DNA of 62,206 bases from Mesoaciditoga lauensis cd-1655R = DSM 25116 (lineage in GTDB: Bacteria > Thermotogota > Thermotogae > Mesoaciditogales > Mesoaciditogaceae). The DNA lies in assembly GCF_000745455.1 (NCBI RefSeq), contig NZ_JQJI01000010.1, positions 1-62,206 on the forward strand, written 5' to 3'. Below, piece by piece: positions 15,962 through 24,758 of this stretch; the stretch's first letter is position 1, and the number at the start of each line of letters is the position of its first letter. A program made the translations under genes and the position numbers. Under the pieces are notes generated by a model, which worked only from the letters and a program-made list of their open reading frames with translations, was not told the DNA's origin and made no database searches.

Positions 15962-17011
15962 TTATTTTAAAATATGAACGGCTGTGGCTTTGAATTCAAC
16001 GTTTATTTCATCTCCAACTTTTAATTCCAATCTTTCAAGTGATCCTTTCGTTACAAGGGATAAGATATCAAATCCTACGTTTATCATAATTTCAAAGATA
16101 GGACCTTTTTTTACAATGTTTTGGATCTTCCCATTGAACACATTTCTTGCACTACTTTCGAATTTCTCTTTTGTTAGGATAACATCTTCTGGTCTCACAA
16201 AAATGTAAACGCTTTCTCCTTTTTGAAAGTTTCCAACCCCGACGATTTCCTTTTCTTTTACTTTTACGGTTAAGATTTCGTCTTTGTTTTCTTCTACCAC
16301 TCCCTCCAAAATGTTAGAAGGCCCGAAGAGATCGGCTATGTTCTTTGACGCTGGTCTGTAAAATATCTCTTCACTTTTTCCAATTTGGGCAATCCTTCCA
16401 TTTTCCACCACGGCTATTCTATCTCCAACCACAGAAGCTTCGCTTTCGCTGTGAGTTACAAAGATGGCAGGTTTTCGGATCTTTTTCAAGATTTCTTTTA
16501 TCTCTTTGTCTATGCGAAGTTTCTCCCTTGCAGAAAGAGCCGATGTTGGTTCATCGAGAAAAACTATCAAAGGATCCGTTACAAGCGTTCTTGCCAGTGC
16601 CACCTTTTGTTTTTCCCCTCCACTTAGAGTTGGTGGGAACCTGTGTAAAAGATGCTTAAGCTGGAAAATCTCTATAATATCGTTGAGAAGTGGTTTGGAC
16701 ATCTTTGAATATTTAAGACCGTATTCTATGTTTTTTTCCACCGTCATGTGGGGAAAAAGTCCCAAATCCTGGAATATGAATCCAATTCTTCTCTTTTGAA
16801 CGGCGAGCGAGGTAACATCCCTTCCAAAAATCTTTATTTTTCCAGATTCGAGAGGTATGAATCCCGCAATCATCTCCAAAATTTTGGTTTTTCCAGCACC
16901 GTTATCACCTAAAATTACCAGCACCTCGTTCTCTTGCACGAAAAATGAAACATCTCTTACCTTGAAATTTCCAATCGATGCCTTCAGATTTTCAACTTCG
17001 AGGGCCTTCAT
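15962..17011 (-). CDS. wtpC: Tungstate/molybdate ABC transporter, ATP-binding protein
   Basis: Powers oxyanion import. The 349-residue protein has Walker A GDNGAGKTK (near residue 35), Q-loop FIFQDLGLFPHMTV, signature LSGGEKQKVALAR, Walker [14 protein letters not shown], the switch His in FVTHS, and a C-terminal TOBE region (from about 240) of the type that binds molybdate or tungstate in this family. It overlaps wtpB by four bases. Assignment to Wtp/Mod rather than sulfate rests on the WtpA neighbour. The 48-base gap to atoD shows no terminator. Confidence 0.88.
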   Translation of the reverse strand: MKALEVENLKASIGNFKVRDVSFFVQENEVLVILGDNGAGKTKILEMIAGFIPLESGKIKIFGRDVTSLAVQKRRIGFIFQDLGLFPHMTVEKNIEYGLKYSKMSKPLLNDIIEIFQLKHLLHRFPPTLSGGEKQKVALARTLVTDPLIVFLDEPTSALSAREKLRIDKEIKEILKKIRKPAIFVTHSESEASVVGDRIAVVENGRIAQIGKSEEIFYRPASKNIADLFGPSNILEGVVEENKDEILTVKVKEKEIVGVGNFQKGESVYIFVRPEDVILTKEKFESSARNVFNGKIQNIVKKGPIFEIMINVGFDILSLVTKGSLERLELKVGDEINVEFKATAVHILK

Positions 17012-17790
17012 TTTCTTTCTCCCAATGAAAACCTAAGGGTTAAGAATATAGCCAAACAGATCAACAACAAGTAAGCCGCAATTGCGGCGGACGTATTCAA
17101 GCTGTATTGGGTAAAAGCGTCATAAATTTTCACCGGTGCCGTCATGGGATAGTATGCTAAAATCACAACCGCTCCAAATTCCGAAATGGCTCTTGCCCAT
17201 GTGAGCATAAAGCCGGAAAATATAGCACTTTTGGAAAGTGGGAGGTAAATATCTTTAAAAATGGAGGACATCGGAGCTCCCAATGTCATGGCCGATTTCA
17301 CCAAAGAAGATTCCACTTTCTTAAACCCCTCTCTGGCAGAACTAACGGTGTACGGAAGGGAAACAAAAAGCATGGCTAAAACGATCGCCACGCGTGTTCC
17401 CGTCATTTTAAAACCAAAAGAATTGTAAAATATCGACCCTATTATTCCTTTTCTCCCTATGATGAACAAAAGCGCTATGCCAACAACGGTGTGAGGAATG
17501 GCGAGAGGGAGATCTACAAGTGTTTCAACAACTTTTTCGAACTTGCCAAACATTCCTTTGGACATCAAAAATGCGGTCGGAATACCAATTACAAGAGCTA
17601 TTCCAGCGGTTGCAAGTGAAAGGGAAATGCTGTTCCATAAAGAGATCAAAACGCTTTTATCTTTTATAACCGATATAGTACTGGGGTTCAAAAAAAACAC
17701 AAGGCGTATCAACGGAAGAAGTATGAAAAACAACACCATCATAGCGATGGAAAAGAAAATTAAATACAACGCTTTATCACTTTTTGACAT
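17008..17790 (-). CDS. wtpB: Tungstate/molybdate ABC transporter, permease
   Basis: A 260-residue membrane protein with about six helices (LYLIFFSIAMMVLFFILLPLI; LATAGIALVIGIPTAFLMS; AIPHTVVGIALLFIIG) and the cytoplasmic EAA-type loop, SAMTLGAPMSSIFKDIYLPL, which contacts the ATPase. The gene overlaps wtpA by 14 bases and wtpC by 4. It forms the channel of the Wtp importer in the cytoplasmic membrane. Confidence 0.9.
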   Translation of the reverse strand: MSKSDKALYLIFFSIAMMVLFFILLPLIRLVFFLNPSTISVIKDKSVLISLWNSISLSLATAGIALVIGIPTAFLMSKGMFGKFEKVVETLVDLPLAIPHTVVGIALLFIIGRKGIIGSIFYNSFGFKMTGTRVAIVLAMLFVSLPYTVSSAREGFKKVESSLVKSAMTLGAPMSSIFKDIYLPLSKSAIFSGFMLTWARAISEFGAVVILAYYPMTAPVKIYDAFTQYSLNTSAAIAAYLLLICLAIFLTLRFSLGERK

Positions 17791-18727
17791 ACTCGAGTAT
17801 CACCTGTGCCACCTCTTCTGGAAGCTTGCTTATCGCAACATTCGATTGAGGAATTATGGGCGGTTGTCCACTTTCTTCGAATATTTTTCTTCCTTTTTGG
17901 CTTAACAAAAAAGCGAGAAATTCCTCTGCCAATTTTTTGTGAGGAGCGTTTTTTGGAATGGTTATCCCGTAAATTATAGGTTTTCCAATTACCTTTTTTT
18001 CTCCACTTAAAGTTAAAGTTGCTTGAGAGTAGAATTGCGCATATTTTTGAGAGCCAAAATTCAATTGGTCTGGAAGTAAAAGATATTTCAGGTTGTTTTG
18101 TTTTGCCACCGAAAGATATTCAAAAGCGTAATCCAATTCCCCGCTTTCCAGGCCGGCGATAAGTGCAACTGACTTTGGCTTTATATTGTTTAACGGACAA
18201 GATTCCACAAGTTTCCGGGATAAGTTGGGAATTTTGTAGTATTTTTCAGCGAGTTCGAACATCAAACGTGTCCTGTATCCACATGGATCAAGGTTTGGAT
18301 TGGAAAAGCCAAATTCCACATCTCGTTTCATCAAAACATCATACCAATTTTGCTGATTTATTTCATCGGCGTATTTGCTGGAAGAAGTGTAAGCAATGAC
18401 AAGCTGATTAGTCGCAAACTTCACGTACCAATCGGCGAATTTCGGAACAAGGTATTGAGGTAACAATGAATAATCTGCCACAGCGATGATATCGGCTTCT
18501 TTCCCGAGCTGGGTGACCATTCTCATGATCTTGACACTTCCGTTTGATTCATCATCAAAAGATATCTTTTGTCCGTATTGTTCGGCAAAGGCTTTTTCAA
18601 CTTGCCGAATAGGCACTGTTAAGCTTCCCGCATGAAGTATCACCAGGGTTTCAGCGAAAGTCGAAAAAGCAAAAAAAGAAGACAACATCACGATACTTAT
18701 TAACAACAAAGTTTTTGTTATTTTCAA
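17777..18727 (-). CDS. wtpA: Tungstate/molybdate-binding protein
   Basis: The extracytoplasmic binding protein of the importer. The 316-residue sequence begins with a signal peptide (MKITKTLLLISIVMLSSFFAFSTFAE) and the WtpA/ModA pattern LVILHAGSLTVPIRQVEKAF...DDESNGSVKIMRMVTQLGKEADIIAVAD, with FGFSNPNLDPCGYRTRLM later; these match archaeal-type WtpA more than ModA. The best start is TTG 18725-18727, 8 bases after AAGGAGG. The upstream GTG at 18748 is part of a stem (GTGAAA/TTTCAC) that places the Shine-Dalgarno in a hairpin loop. Tungsten supply fits the moeA and moaB genes next door. Confidence 0.9.
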   Translation of the reverse strand: MKITKTLLLISIVMLSSFFAFSTFAETLVILHAGSLTVPIRQVEKAFAEQYGQKISFDDESNGSVKIMRMVTQLGKEADIIAVADYSLLPQYLVPKFADWYVKFATNQLVIAYTSSSKYADEINQQNWYDVLMKRDVEFGFSNPNLDPCGYRTRLMFELAEKYYKIPNLSRKLVESCPLNNIKPKSVALIAGLESGELDYAFEYLSVAKQNNLKYLLLPDQLNFGSQKYAQFYSQATLTLSGEKKVIGKPIIYGITIPKNAPHKKLAEEFLAFLLSQKGRKIFEESGQPPIIPQSNVAISKLPEEVAQVILEYVKK

Positions 18728-18821
18728 GTGAAACTCCTCCTTTTTCACGCTTTTAGCTTTTCTTTGTTTTCATGAAAATTTGAACTTTCTCACCCACTTC
18801 GTTGACTTTCTTCTCCCCCTT

Positions 18822-19000
18822 TCGAAACACGTGCCAGCACTTATGAACTCGCCATCTGAAGACTCTAAAAACGAGGTTGGGAAACACACGGATGTGTTGA
18901 GAAAGCAAAGCACTCACGGACGAGTGTCTGAGCGTGCCTCGTTTTTTGAGTCGTAAGATGGATAAAAGAGTGAATTCGTGCTGGCTGGGTTTCGAAAAAC
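18822..19000 (-). repeat. Dispersed repeat family A, diverged inverted fragment
   Basis: Contains AAAACGAGGTTGGGAAACAC, ACGGATGTGTTGAGAAAGC, AAGCACTCACGG and TCTGAGCGTGCCTCGTTTTT: the central hairpin of the element, in the version with AACGAGG instead of ATATGAGG, also seen at 47518-47941. Terminal repeats are missing. It lies in the 362-base gap between wtpA and moeA; I see no promoter or riboswitch there that I can support. Confidence 0.65.
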
Positions 19001-19089
19001 AATTGTTAAGCACTAAAACGTTTTTTAGCATGTACACTTTGTCAAAGAACAGAAAATTAAATCTTTTACTTTTCAACACATCAAAAGTC

Positions 19090-20310
19090 TTACGATATGA
19101 AAAAGAACTTTACCTTTTCTCCCTTTTGGATGTGCTCCACATCTTTTGGGGCCAGGAAAAAACCGTCTGCTTTTGAAAGAGAAGTGAAATCGCCAGAACC
19201 GTTGTACTTCAGATACTCTATTCTAATGGCCCCTTCATCCGCCTTCACCTTGCAAGGAATGAAGTGCAGCCTATCTTTCTTTTTCTTGAAATCAAATTCC
19301 ATAACACCTTCCAAAATCATGGGAGTAATTCCAGAAGTTCCTAACATCTTTTCGATCGTCTTTTTTACGAACAAATTGAAGACGTTGTAAGTGGAAACGG
19401 GATTTCCAGGCATTCCAAATATCCACTTCTTTTTTCCGTTCTCTTCTATAGTTGCCAATATGGTGGGTCTTCCAGGCTTTATGGCCATCTTTTTCACGAG
19501 TACTTCTGCGTTTAAACCGTTCAAAACTTTTAAAGTAAGATCTTTATCTCCGGCGGAAGATCCGCCCGTTATCAAAATGATGTCATCGCGTTCAAGGCCC
19601 TTTTTCAAAGCTTCTCTTATCGCTTTTTCATCATCTTCAACCGTTCCGAGGTCTTCGTGTTCTTGGTGTATTTCTTTTATCTGGGAAAAGAGAGCGTACT
19701 TTGAAGAGTTTCTTATTTTTCCCTCTGTTCGCTCTTCATCTATATCGATCAGCTCATCTCCGGTGGATATGATACCTATCTTTATTTTTCTTTTCACTTT
19801 AACGTTTTTCATTCCAAGAGAAGCCAGCAAATTCACAACTTTTGGGGTTATGCGGGCTCCTTTTTTAAGAGCCACTTCTCCTTTTTTTAAGTCTTCTCCC
19901 TTTAACGCTATGTTGTAAAAGCGACGTGGAATTTTAAGCAATTTTATCTTTCCGTCTTTCTCTTCGCACTTTTCGAATTCTATTACCGTATCGCAAGGCT
20001 CAGGCACTTTTCCCCCCGTCATTATTCTCACACATTCGCCTATTTCCAAATCCACCTTTTCCGGGTGTCCAGCCAAAACGATGTTTTTAACTTTGAAAAT
20101 AGGCTCTTTCATCTTTTTCAAGTCATCTATTCTGAAGGCGAATCCATCCATTGCCGATCTATTGAATGGTGGAAAATTCTCATTAGAAATGATGTCTTCA
20201 GCATTTACCCTTCCAAGGGAATCCAAAAGTTTCACGCTTTCAACTTCATTTATCTCTTTTACTCCATTTAAAACTTCCATTGCTTCGTCAAAATCAGTCA
20301 TTTCCGCCAT
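19090..20310 (-). CDS. moeA: Molybdopterin molybdenumtransferase MoeA
   Basis: Inserts molybdate (or tungstate) into adenylylated molybdopterin. The 406-residue protein has the MoeA N-terminus (NFPPFNRSAMDGFAFR), the central MIMTGGKVPEP-like CVRIMTGGKVPEPCDTVI, the MPT-binding domain IGIISTGDEL...SSKYALFSQI and ITGGSSAGDKD, then the nucleotide-proximal MPGNPVSTYNVF, and a short C-terminal beta domain. It is the last gene of the long chain starting at rlmB, two bases after moaB, and faces the wtp operon across a repeat. It therefore works with the tungstate importer. Confidence 0.95.
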   Translation of the reverse strand: MAEMTDFDEAMEVLNGVKEINEVESVKLLDSLGRVNAEDIISNENFPPFNRSAMDGFAFRIDDLKKMKEPIFKVKNIVLAGHPEKVDLEIGECVRIMTGGKVPEPCDTVIEFEKCEEKDGKIKLLKIPRRFYNIALKGEDLKKGEVALKKGARITPKVVNLLASLGMKNVKVKRKIKIGIISTGDELIDIDEERTEGKIRNSSKYALFSQIKEIHQEHEDLGTVEDDEKAIREALKKGLERDDIILITGGSSAGDKDLTLKVLNGLNAEVLVKKMAIKPGRPTILATIEENGKKKWIFGMPGNPVSTYNVFNLFVKKTIEKMLGTSGITPMILEGVMEFDFKKKKDRLHFIPCKVKADEGAIRIEYLKYNGSGDFTSLSKADGFFLAPKDVEHIQKGEKVKFFFIS

Positions 20311-20312
20311 AT

Positions 20313-20813
20313 TTACTCCTCCTTGGCAAGGTCAAGTTTTTCTCCCCTTAAGATTTTTATTCCGTGAACCAACTGATCCACGACAACTTCAAGGTTTTCT
20401 CTCACACCCTTTGGACTACCGGGAAGATTTACTATCAGAGTGCCTTTTCGTATTCCGGCAATTTCTCGAGAAAGTACAGACAGGGGGGATTTTTTGAAAG
20501 AGAAAATTCGCATAGCTTCTGGAATTCCAGGCACCTCTTTTTCTATGACAGCTTTCGTTGCCTCAGGAGTAACATCCCTTGGACTAAAGCCGGTTCCACC
20601 AGTCGTGAGGACAAGATCAACTTTTAAATCGTCACAAAAGTATTTCAACCTTTCTATTATCATGTCCTTTTCATCTGGAACCAAATCGTACGCGATTACT
20701 TCACCTATCTTTTTCACCATTTCCCTTATGACCAACGAGCTCGTGTCCTTTCTTTCACCACGTGAACCTTTGTCACTGATCGTCAATATGGCAATTTTGA
20801 TCAACAAGATCAC
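20313..20813 (-). CDS. moaB: Molybdenum cofactor biosynthesis protein MoaB/MogA
   Basis: Adenylylates molybdopterin before metal insertion. About 160-166 residues with IKIAILTISDKGSRGERKDTSS, the DLVLTTGGTGFSPRDVTPEAT motif (GGTG substrate loop) and NLPGSPKGVRENL, as in MoaB/MogA. The start is uncertain: GTG 20811-20813 or TTG 20802-20804 gives an N-terminus close to the family; the gene overlaps the upstream HAD gene by about 30-41 bases. It lies two bases before moeA. Confidence 0.93.
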   Translation of the reverse strand: MILLIKIAILTISDKGSRGERKDTSSLVIREMVKKIGEVIAYDLVPDEKDMIIERLKYFCDDLKVDLVLTTGGTGFSPRDVTPEATKAVIEKEVPGIPEAMRIFSFKKSPLSVLSREIAGIRKGTLIVNLPGSPKGVRENLEVVVDQLVHGIKILRGEKLDLAKEE

Positions 20814-21642
20814 TCTCTTTCAAAATGAAATTGTGAACGGCATGGGCGAACCCATTTTCATCGTTTGTGTGAGTTACGAATTCCGCCATTTCTTTTATTT
20901 CTCTTGGAGAATTTCCCATGGCTATCGGATGGGAAACCAGTTGGAGAGCCCCCACATCGTTGTAGCTGTCTCCTATGAAAGCAGCTTCATCGTAAGACAA
21001 GTCATAATAGTTAAGAAGAAAATCCATAGCCGTCTCTTTTCCGCAATTCCTTCCTATAAATTCGACGAAGACTTCTTCACCTAATATCGTGTCGATGATT
21101 ATCGTCATCTCGTTTTTATATATATCGGAAAGTTCAGAAATCACCTTTTTTACTTCTTTAAGCGGACCAACCCACGTAATGCCAGCCACATCTCCTTTTA
21201 CTTCTTTGAGCACATCTTTCACTTTTTGCATACGAGGGGAATTTCTTTTAAAGTAATATGCGAATTTTGAGTGCGCTGGAACATCCATTTCGTGAATTAT
21301 ATCCGGAACGTTTAAAAAGTCTTTTGTAACAAAGCAAAAGAAATCATATATTCTTGCTTTTTTTATCACTTCATGAGCCATTGTGGCATCGAGAAGAACT
21401 TCTCTAAGCACTTTGTTGGATTTAGAAGTCGTGATGTAAGCTCCGTTTTGAAAAACGGCAGGGATATCACTTCGTATGTTTTTAAGATATTCGCGTCCTG
21501 AAATCCAACTTCGACCGGTAAAGATGGTAACCTTTATTCCTTTATTTTCCATAGCTTCGATAGCTTTGGCGTTTTCGTCTGTTACCATCTTTTCGGAATT
21601 CAAAAGCGTACCATCTAAATCTACTCCCACAAACTTTATCAA
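20773..21642 (-). CDS. HAD-superfamily phosphatase, Cof type
   Basis: A 289-residue cytoplasmic hydrolase. Motif I FVGVDLDGTLLNSE holds the nucleophile and acid Asp residues, TGR in VTIFTGRSW is motif II, the motif III/IV Asp pair is in GDSYNDVGAL, and a C2-type cap lies between. The Cof group dephosphorylates sugar phosphates, nucleotides or FMN precursors; the substrate is not readable. It begins at TTG 21640-21642, overlapping the rpiB stop as TTGA with AAGGAG upstream, so it is coupled to rpiB. That neighbour suggests a sugar-phosphate substrate, but this is weak evidence. Confidence 0.88.
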   Translation of the reverse strand: MIKFVGVDLDGTLLNSEKMVTDENAKAIEAMENKGIKVTIFTGRSWISGREYLKNIRSDIPAVFQNGAYITTSKSNKVLREVLLDATMAHEVIKKARIYDFFCFVTKDFLNVPDIIHEMDVPAHSKFAYYFKRNSPRMQKVKDVLKEVKGDVAGITWVGPLKEVKKVISELSDIYKNEMTIIIDTILGEEVFVEFIGRNCGKETAMDFLLNYYDLSYDEAAFIGDSYNDVGALQLVSHPIAMGNSPREIKEMAEFVTHTNDENGFAHAVHNFILKESDLVDQNCHIDDQ

Positions 21643-22079
21643 CGATTTTCAAACTCCTTTATCTCATCGACTCTTCTTTGATGTCGGGCACCAGCGAATT
21701 CTGTGCTCAAAAAAGTGTCTACCGTTTCTTCGGCGAGCGTTGGCCCCATCAATCTTCCTGCCATCACAAGTACGTTCGCGTTGTTGTGAAGCCTTGCATA
21801 TTTTGCCATTGTGGGATAAAGGCACAAAGCTGCGTAGATACCTTTGAATTTATTCGCCGCTATCGACATGCCCAAACCGGTACCGCACATCAAAATACCG
21901 TAGTCTGCTTTTCCTTCCAAAACATCTTTTGAAACTTTTTCTGCGAAGATGGGATAATCAACGGAATCTTCTGAATGCGTTCCTTCATCCAACACTTCTA
22001 CCCCCTTAAACCTTAAATATGCCGCTATATGTTCTTTGAGGGCAAAAGCCGCATGATCGCTTCCTATTGAAATTTTCAT
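21639..22079 (-). CDS. rpiB: Ribose-5-phosphate isomerase B
   Basis: Interconverts ribose-5-phosphate and ribulose-5-phosphate. The 146-residue protein has MKISIGSDHAAFALKEHI, the catalytic-site segment YGILMCGTGLGMSIAANK (Cys and Thr of the anion hole), ARLHNNANVLVMAGR and a C-terminal GARHQRRVDEI typical of RpiB. It overlaps its neighbours by four bases on both sides and has GAGGTG before the ATG. Close relatives (AlsB, LacA/B) are possible but the motifs favour RpiB. Confidence 0.94.
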   Translation of the reverse strand: MKISIGSDHAAFALKEHIAAYLRFKGVEVLDEGTHSEDSVDYPIFAEKVSKDVLEGKADYGILMCGTGLGMSIAANKFKGIYAALCLYPTMAKYARLHNNANVLVMAGRLMGPTLAEETVDTFLSTEFAGARHQRRVDEIKEFENR

Positions 22080-22396
22080 TTGATCACCTCTTCCAATTTG
22101 TCGTAAAACGCGAATAATTTATCAAGGTTCGTCATCTTCATAACGCGTTTGATTTGAGATGAAGCTCCTACAATGCTCACCGAACCGCCGTTAAGCCTTG
22201 CATCTTTTTGCAAAGCTATAAGAGTACCCAACCCTGAACTGTCTACGTAACTGACGTTGGTCAAGTCTATGATTATGTTGGAAGTGCCAGAAAGAATTCT
22301 CTTCCTAACTTCTTCCTTAAGGCTTCGAGATGTTTCAACGTCGAAATCGCCTTCTGGAGAAACTACCAAATATTTTCCTTCACTCTTAAATTCCAT
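22076..22396 (-). CDS. STAS-domain anti-sigma factor antagonist
   Basis: A 106-residue single STAS domain (MEFKSEGKYLVVSPEGDFDVETS...NIIIDLTNVSYVDSSGLGTLIALQKDARLNGG), with the phosphorylatable Ser in the YVDSSGLG motif as in SpoIIAA/RsbV/BtrV. It would bind and release an anti-sigma kinase when dephosphorylated, but no RsbW-like kinase or sigma factor is seen nearby. ATG 22394-22396 is chosen over a GTG at 22411; either overlaps the ABC permease gene. It is coupled to rpiB by a four-base overlap. Confidence 0.9.
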   Translation of the reverse strand: MEFKSEGKYLVVSPEGDFDVETSRSLKEEVRKRILSGTSNIIIDLTNVSYVDSSGLGTLIALQKDARLNGGSVSIVGASSQIKRVMKMTNLDKLFAFYDKLEEVIK

Positions 22397-23990
22397 TTTC
22401 AAAAGGATCACCCCAATCTAATTTCTTCACTTTTTTAATTGTGAATATTATAAACACAAACTCAACGGAAATGGGCAAAATCAAAAACAGCAACGCCTTA
22501 ATTCCTTGGCTGAAGTTGAGGAAGCTGATATTTCCTTTGAAGTAAATGTAAATGCTTTCCGCTGAAACACATGCCGCTGATAGAAATCCAATTGCTGTCG
22601 AAAGCAACCCGCCATTCAAATTGAGAGGTCTTCTTACCCCGCCGCTTGGATTTGGCCATTTAGTAACGGCGTACGCTCCAAAAAAAGCCGTTGCCACAAA
22701 TGCCGGAAAAGACAAAGCCAAAACCAACAACGCATACCAGATTCCGCCTAAAAACATCGATATCGCCAGGAAAGTTAGAGCCAACACGGACATATAAACA
22801 GATACAACCGTTAACACTTTTGCCCATAACATCAAGTTCTTACCGATTGGAAGGGTTTTTAAAACCCATTCGGATTTCACGTCTATCGAAACCAACGATG
22901 CCATAGATATTATAAGATAAGTTGAAGCCATAAAAACGCCTGCAAGTTCTCCCGTCATAAAAATATGTGGATTGGAAGTGCTGGGCAACACGAAAATGAA
23001 CGGAAAAACCGCCGGATACAACACCATGAAAAGTATAGATGGTTCCCTTTTCAACATCTTTATTTCCTTCGTTATCAAAGTGAGAAAAACTCCCTTGGTT
23101 TTGTAAACCTTAAAGGCTTTTTTCCTGCTCGATGTGGACTTAACGTTGGAAACGCCGGTGAGTAAAGAGTTTTTGGACAAGGCAAATGAAATTCCGAAAA
23201 GAACCACGGAAGCGCCTATTAAAAGCGAAGAATAAAGATAGCTTCCCTTTATCCCATTCAAAAACCATGTGGAAGGCCATAATGGAAAGTTCACCTTAGA
23301 GACGTAATTTGCAAGCGCTTGGCGAATGTTTTGTGATTTAAAGGCCGGCATGGAAGTGATATTCATCATCAAGTACGCCAAGGCTAGGGTTACTATGCTT
23401 GAAAAGAACATGAACCTCTTCGTTCCACTTTTTGAAACAAATTTTGAAACCGCCAACGATATAAAACCAGATATTCCAGCACAAAACAAAACGTAGAAAA
23501 CGTACAAAAGAAGGGAAAGCGTGATAGCATACCAGCTCATTTGCGAAACGTTTGCGTATGCCAAAAAAATCGGAATGAAAAACAAGGCCGGGAAAGTACC
23601 TTCCACAAGTGTTTCCAGAACTTTAAAATAAAATATGGCAGTCTGTGGCAAAGGAAGTGTTAAAAGATATTCCACATCTTCACTCATAAACACGTTTAAA
23701 ATAACCGACGGGGTGTCTATGAGTACGACAAGTGCCAACACTCCCAACAAGGATATCTCCAAAAACAGATCAGCCAAAGATATGCTTCCAAAGGTAATTT
23801 GCGAGTATCCGCTGAAAATTTCTTTCATAAAGAAGTATCCCGGTATTCCAAACGAAGCTCCTATGATGGTAAACATCAAGATGAAAAAAATCAAGCTCTG
23901 TCCTTTTCTTCCACGCCTCTTTGGAATGTTTGCCCACATCAAGAACCTGTATTTTAGGAGTATGGAAAGGCTTTTTGAAAATGAATTCAT
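22386..23990 (-). CDS. ABC-2-type exporter, membrane subunit
   Basis: A 534-residue membrane protein with about 12 hydrophobic segments, including GQSLIFFILMFTIIGASFGIPGYFFM and a C-terminal half starting LITKEIKMLKREPSILFMVLYPAVFPFIFVLP, resembling large multi-helix ABC exporter permeases. It overlaps the upstream ATPase gene by four bases and so forms a two-subunit exporter with it. Substrate unknown; the lack of substrate-binding protein indicates export. It sits amid housekeeping genes in the rlmB-moeA chain. Confidence 0.8.
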   Translation of the reverse strand: MNSFSKSLSILLKYRFLMWANIPKRRGRKGQSLIFFILMFTIIGASFGIPGYFFMKEIFSGYSQITFGSISLADLFLEISLLGVLALVVLIDTPSVILNVFMSEDVEYLLTLPLPQTAIFYFKVLETLVEGTFPALFFIPIFLAYANVSQMSWYAITLSLLLYVFYVLFCAGISGFISLAVSKFVSKSGTKRFMFFSSIVTLALAYLMMNITSMPAFKSQNIRQALANYVSKVNFPLWPSTWFLNGIKGSYLYSSLLIGASVVLFGISFALSKNSLLTGVSNVKSTSSRKKAFKVYKTKGVFLTLITKEIKMLKREPSILFMVLYPAVFPFIFVLPSTSNPHIFMTGELAGVFMASTYLIISMASLVSIDVKSEWVLKTLPIGKNLMLWAKVLTVVSVYMSVLALTFLAISMFLGGIWYALLVLALSFPAFVATAFFGAYAVTKWPNPSGGVRRPLNLNGGLLSTAIGFLSAACVSAESIYIYFKGNISFLNFSQGIKALLFLILPISVEFVFIIFTIKKVKKLDWGDPFENGI

Positions 23991-24745
23991 AGGTTGTTCA
24001 CTATCTCCTTTATCTCATCTTCTCCCGTAAGAGATAAGAATATGTCTTCCAGGGATTCTTTTTTCGCTTTACCTCTTAATTCTTCCAAAGTCCCTTCAGC
24101 TATGAGTTTTCCTTTGTCTATTATTCCTATTCTATCGCACATTTTCTCCGCTATTTCAAGGACGTGGGTTGTCATGAAAATGGCCGCTCCTTCATTTGCA
24201 TATTTCCTAAGAAGCATTTTCAATATCTTGGCACTTTTCGCATCGAGTCCAACTGTTGGCTCATCCAAGAACAAAACCCGTGGTTTCCTCATTAAAACCG
24301 AAACAAGCATGAGTTTCTGCCTCATGCCATGTGAGTAATCACCTATGAATTTTTCCAAAAAGTTCACGTCAAAAGCCTTACAAAGTTCAGAAATTCTTTG
24401 ATTCATATCGCTTTTCTTCATAGAAAAAATCGATCCTATGAATTCCAAAAACTCTTGGCCAGTTAAGTTTTCGTATATACTAGGCTCGTCCGGAACAACC
24501 CCAATTTTCGCTTTAACTTCTAAAGGATTCTTGAAAACATTCATTCCCAATATTTCAGCTTCGCCAGATGTTGGTCTAAGGATGCCGGTAAGCATTCTCA
24601 GAGTGGTTGTTTTTCCCGCACCGTTCGGACCCAAAAAGCCGTATATTTCTCCATTGAACACTTCGAAGCTTACATCATCAACCGCCAGGATATCTTTAAA
24701 AGCCTTTTTTAACTTTCTTGCGATAATGGCTTTTTCCTTTTCCAT
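23987..24745 (-). CDS. ABC transporter ATP-binding protein (exporter type)
   Basis: A 252-residue ATPase: Walker A GPNGAGKTT (near residue 38), Q-loop-region GVVPDEPSIYENLT, a signature of the DYSHGMRQKLML type (SHGMRQ in place of LSGGQ, common in ABC-2 exporters), Walker B RVLFLDEPTVGLD and switch His in FMTTHVLEI. It is paired with the 534-residue membrane subunit. GGGAGG lies before the ATG. It follows dprA by 13 bases in the same operon. Confidence 0.93.
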   Translation of the reverse strand: MEKEKAIIARKLKKAFKDILAVDDVSFEVFNGEIYGFLGPNGAGKTTTLRMLTGILRPTSGEAEILGMNVFKNPLEVKAKIGVVPDEPSIYENLTGQEFLEFIGSIFSMKKSDMNQRISELCKAFDVNFLEKFIGDYSHGMRQKLMLVSVLMRKPRVLFLDEPTVGLDAKSAKILKMLLRKYANEGAAIFMTTHVLEIAEKMCDRIGIIDKGKLIAEGTLEELRGKAKKESLEDIFLSLTGEDEIKEIVNNL

Positions 24746-24758
24746 GTTAGACCTCCCG

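Noticed and set aside
18728-19089. Molybdenum-cofactor or tungsten riboswitch upstream of wtpA
   Set aside because: The region is explained by a family A fragment; I could not find the conserved pairing of the known riboswitch.
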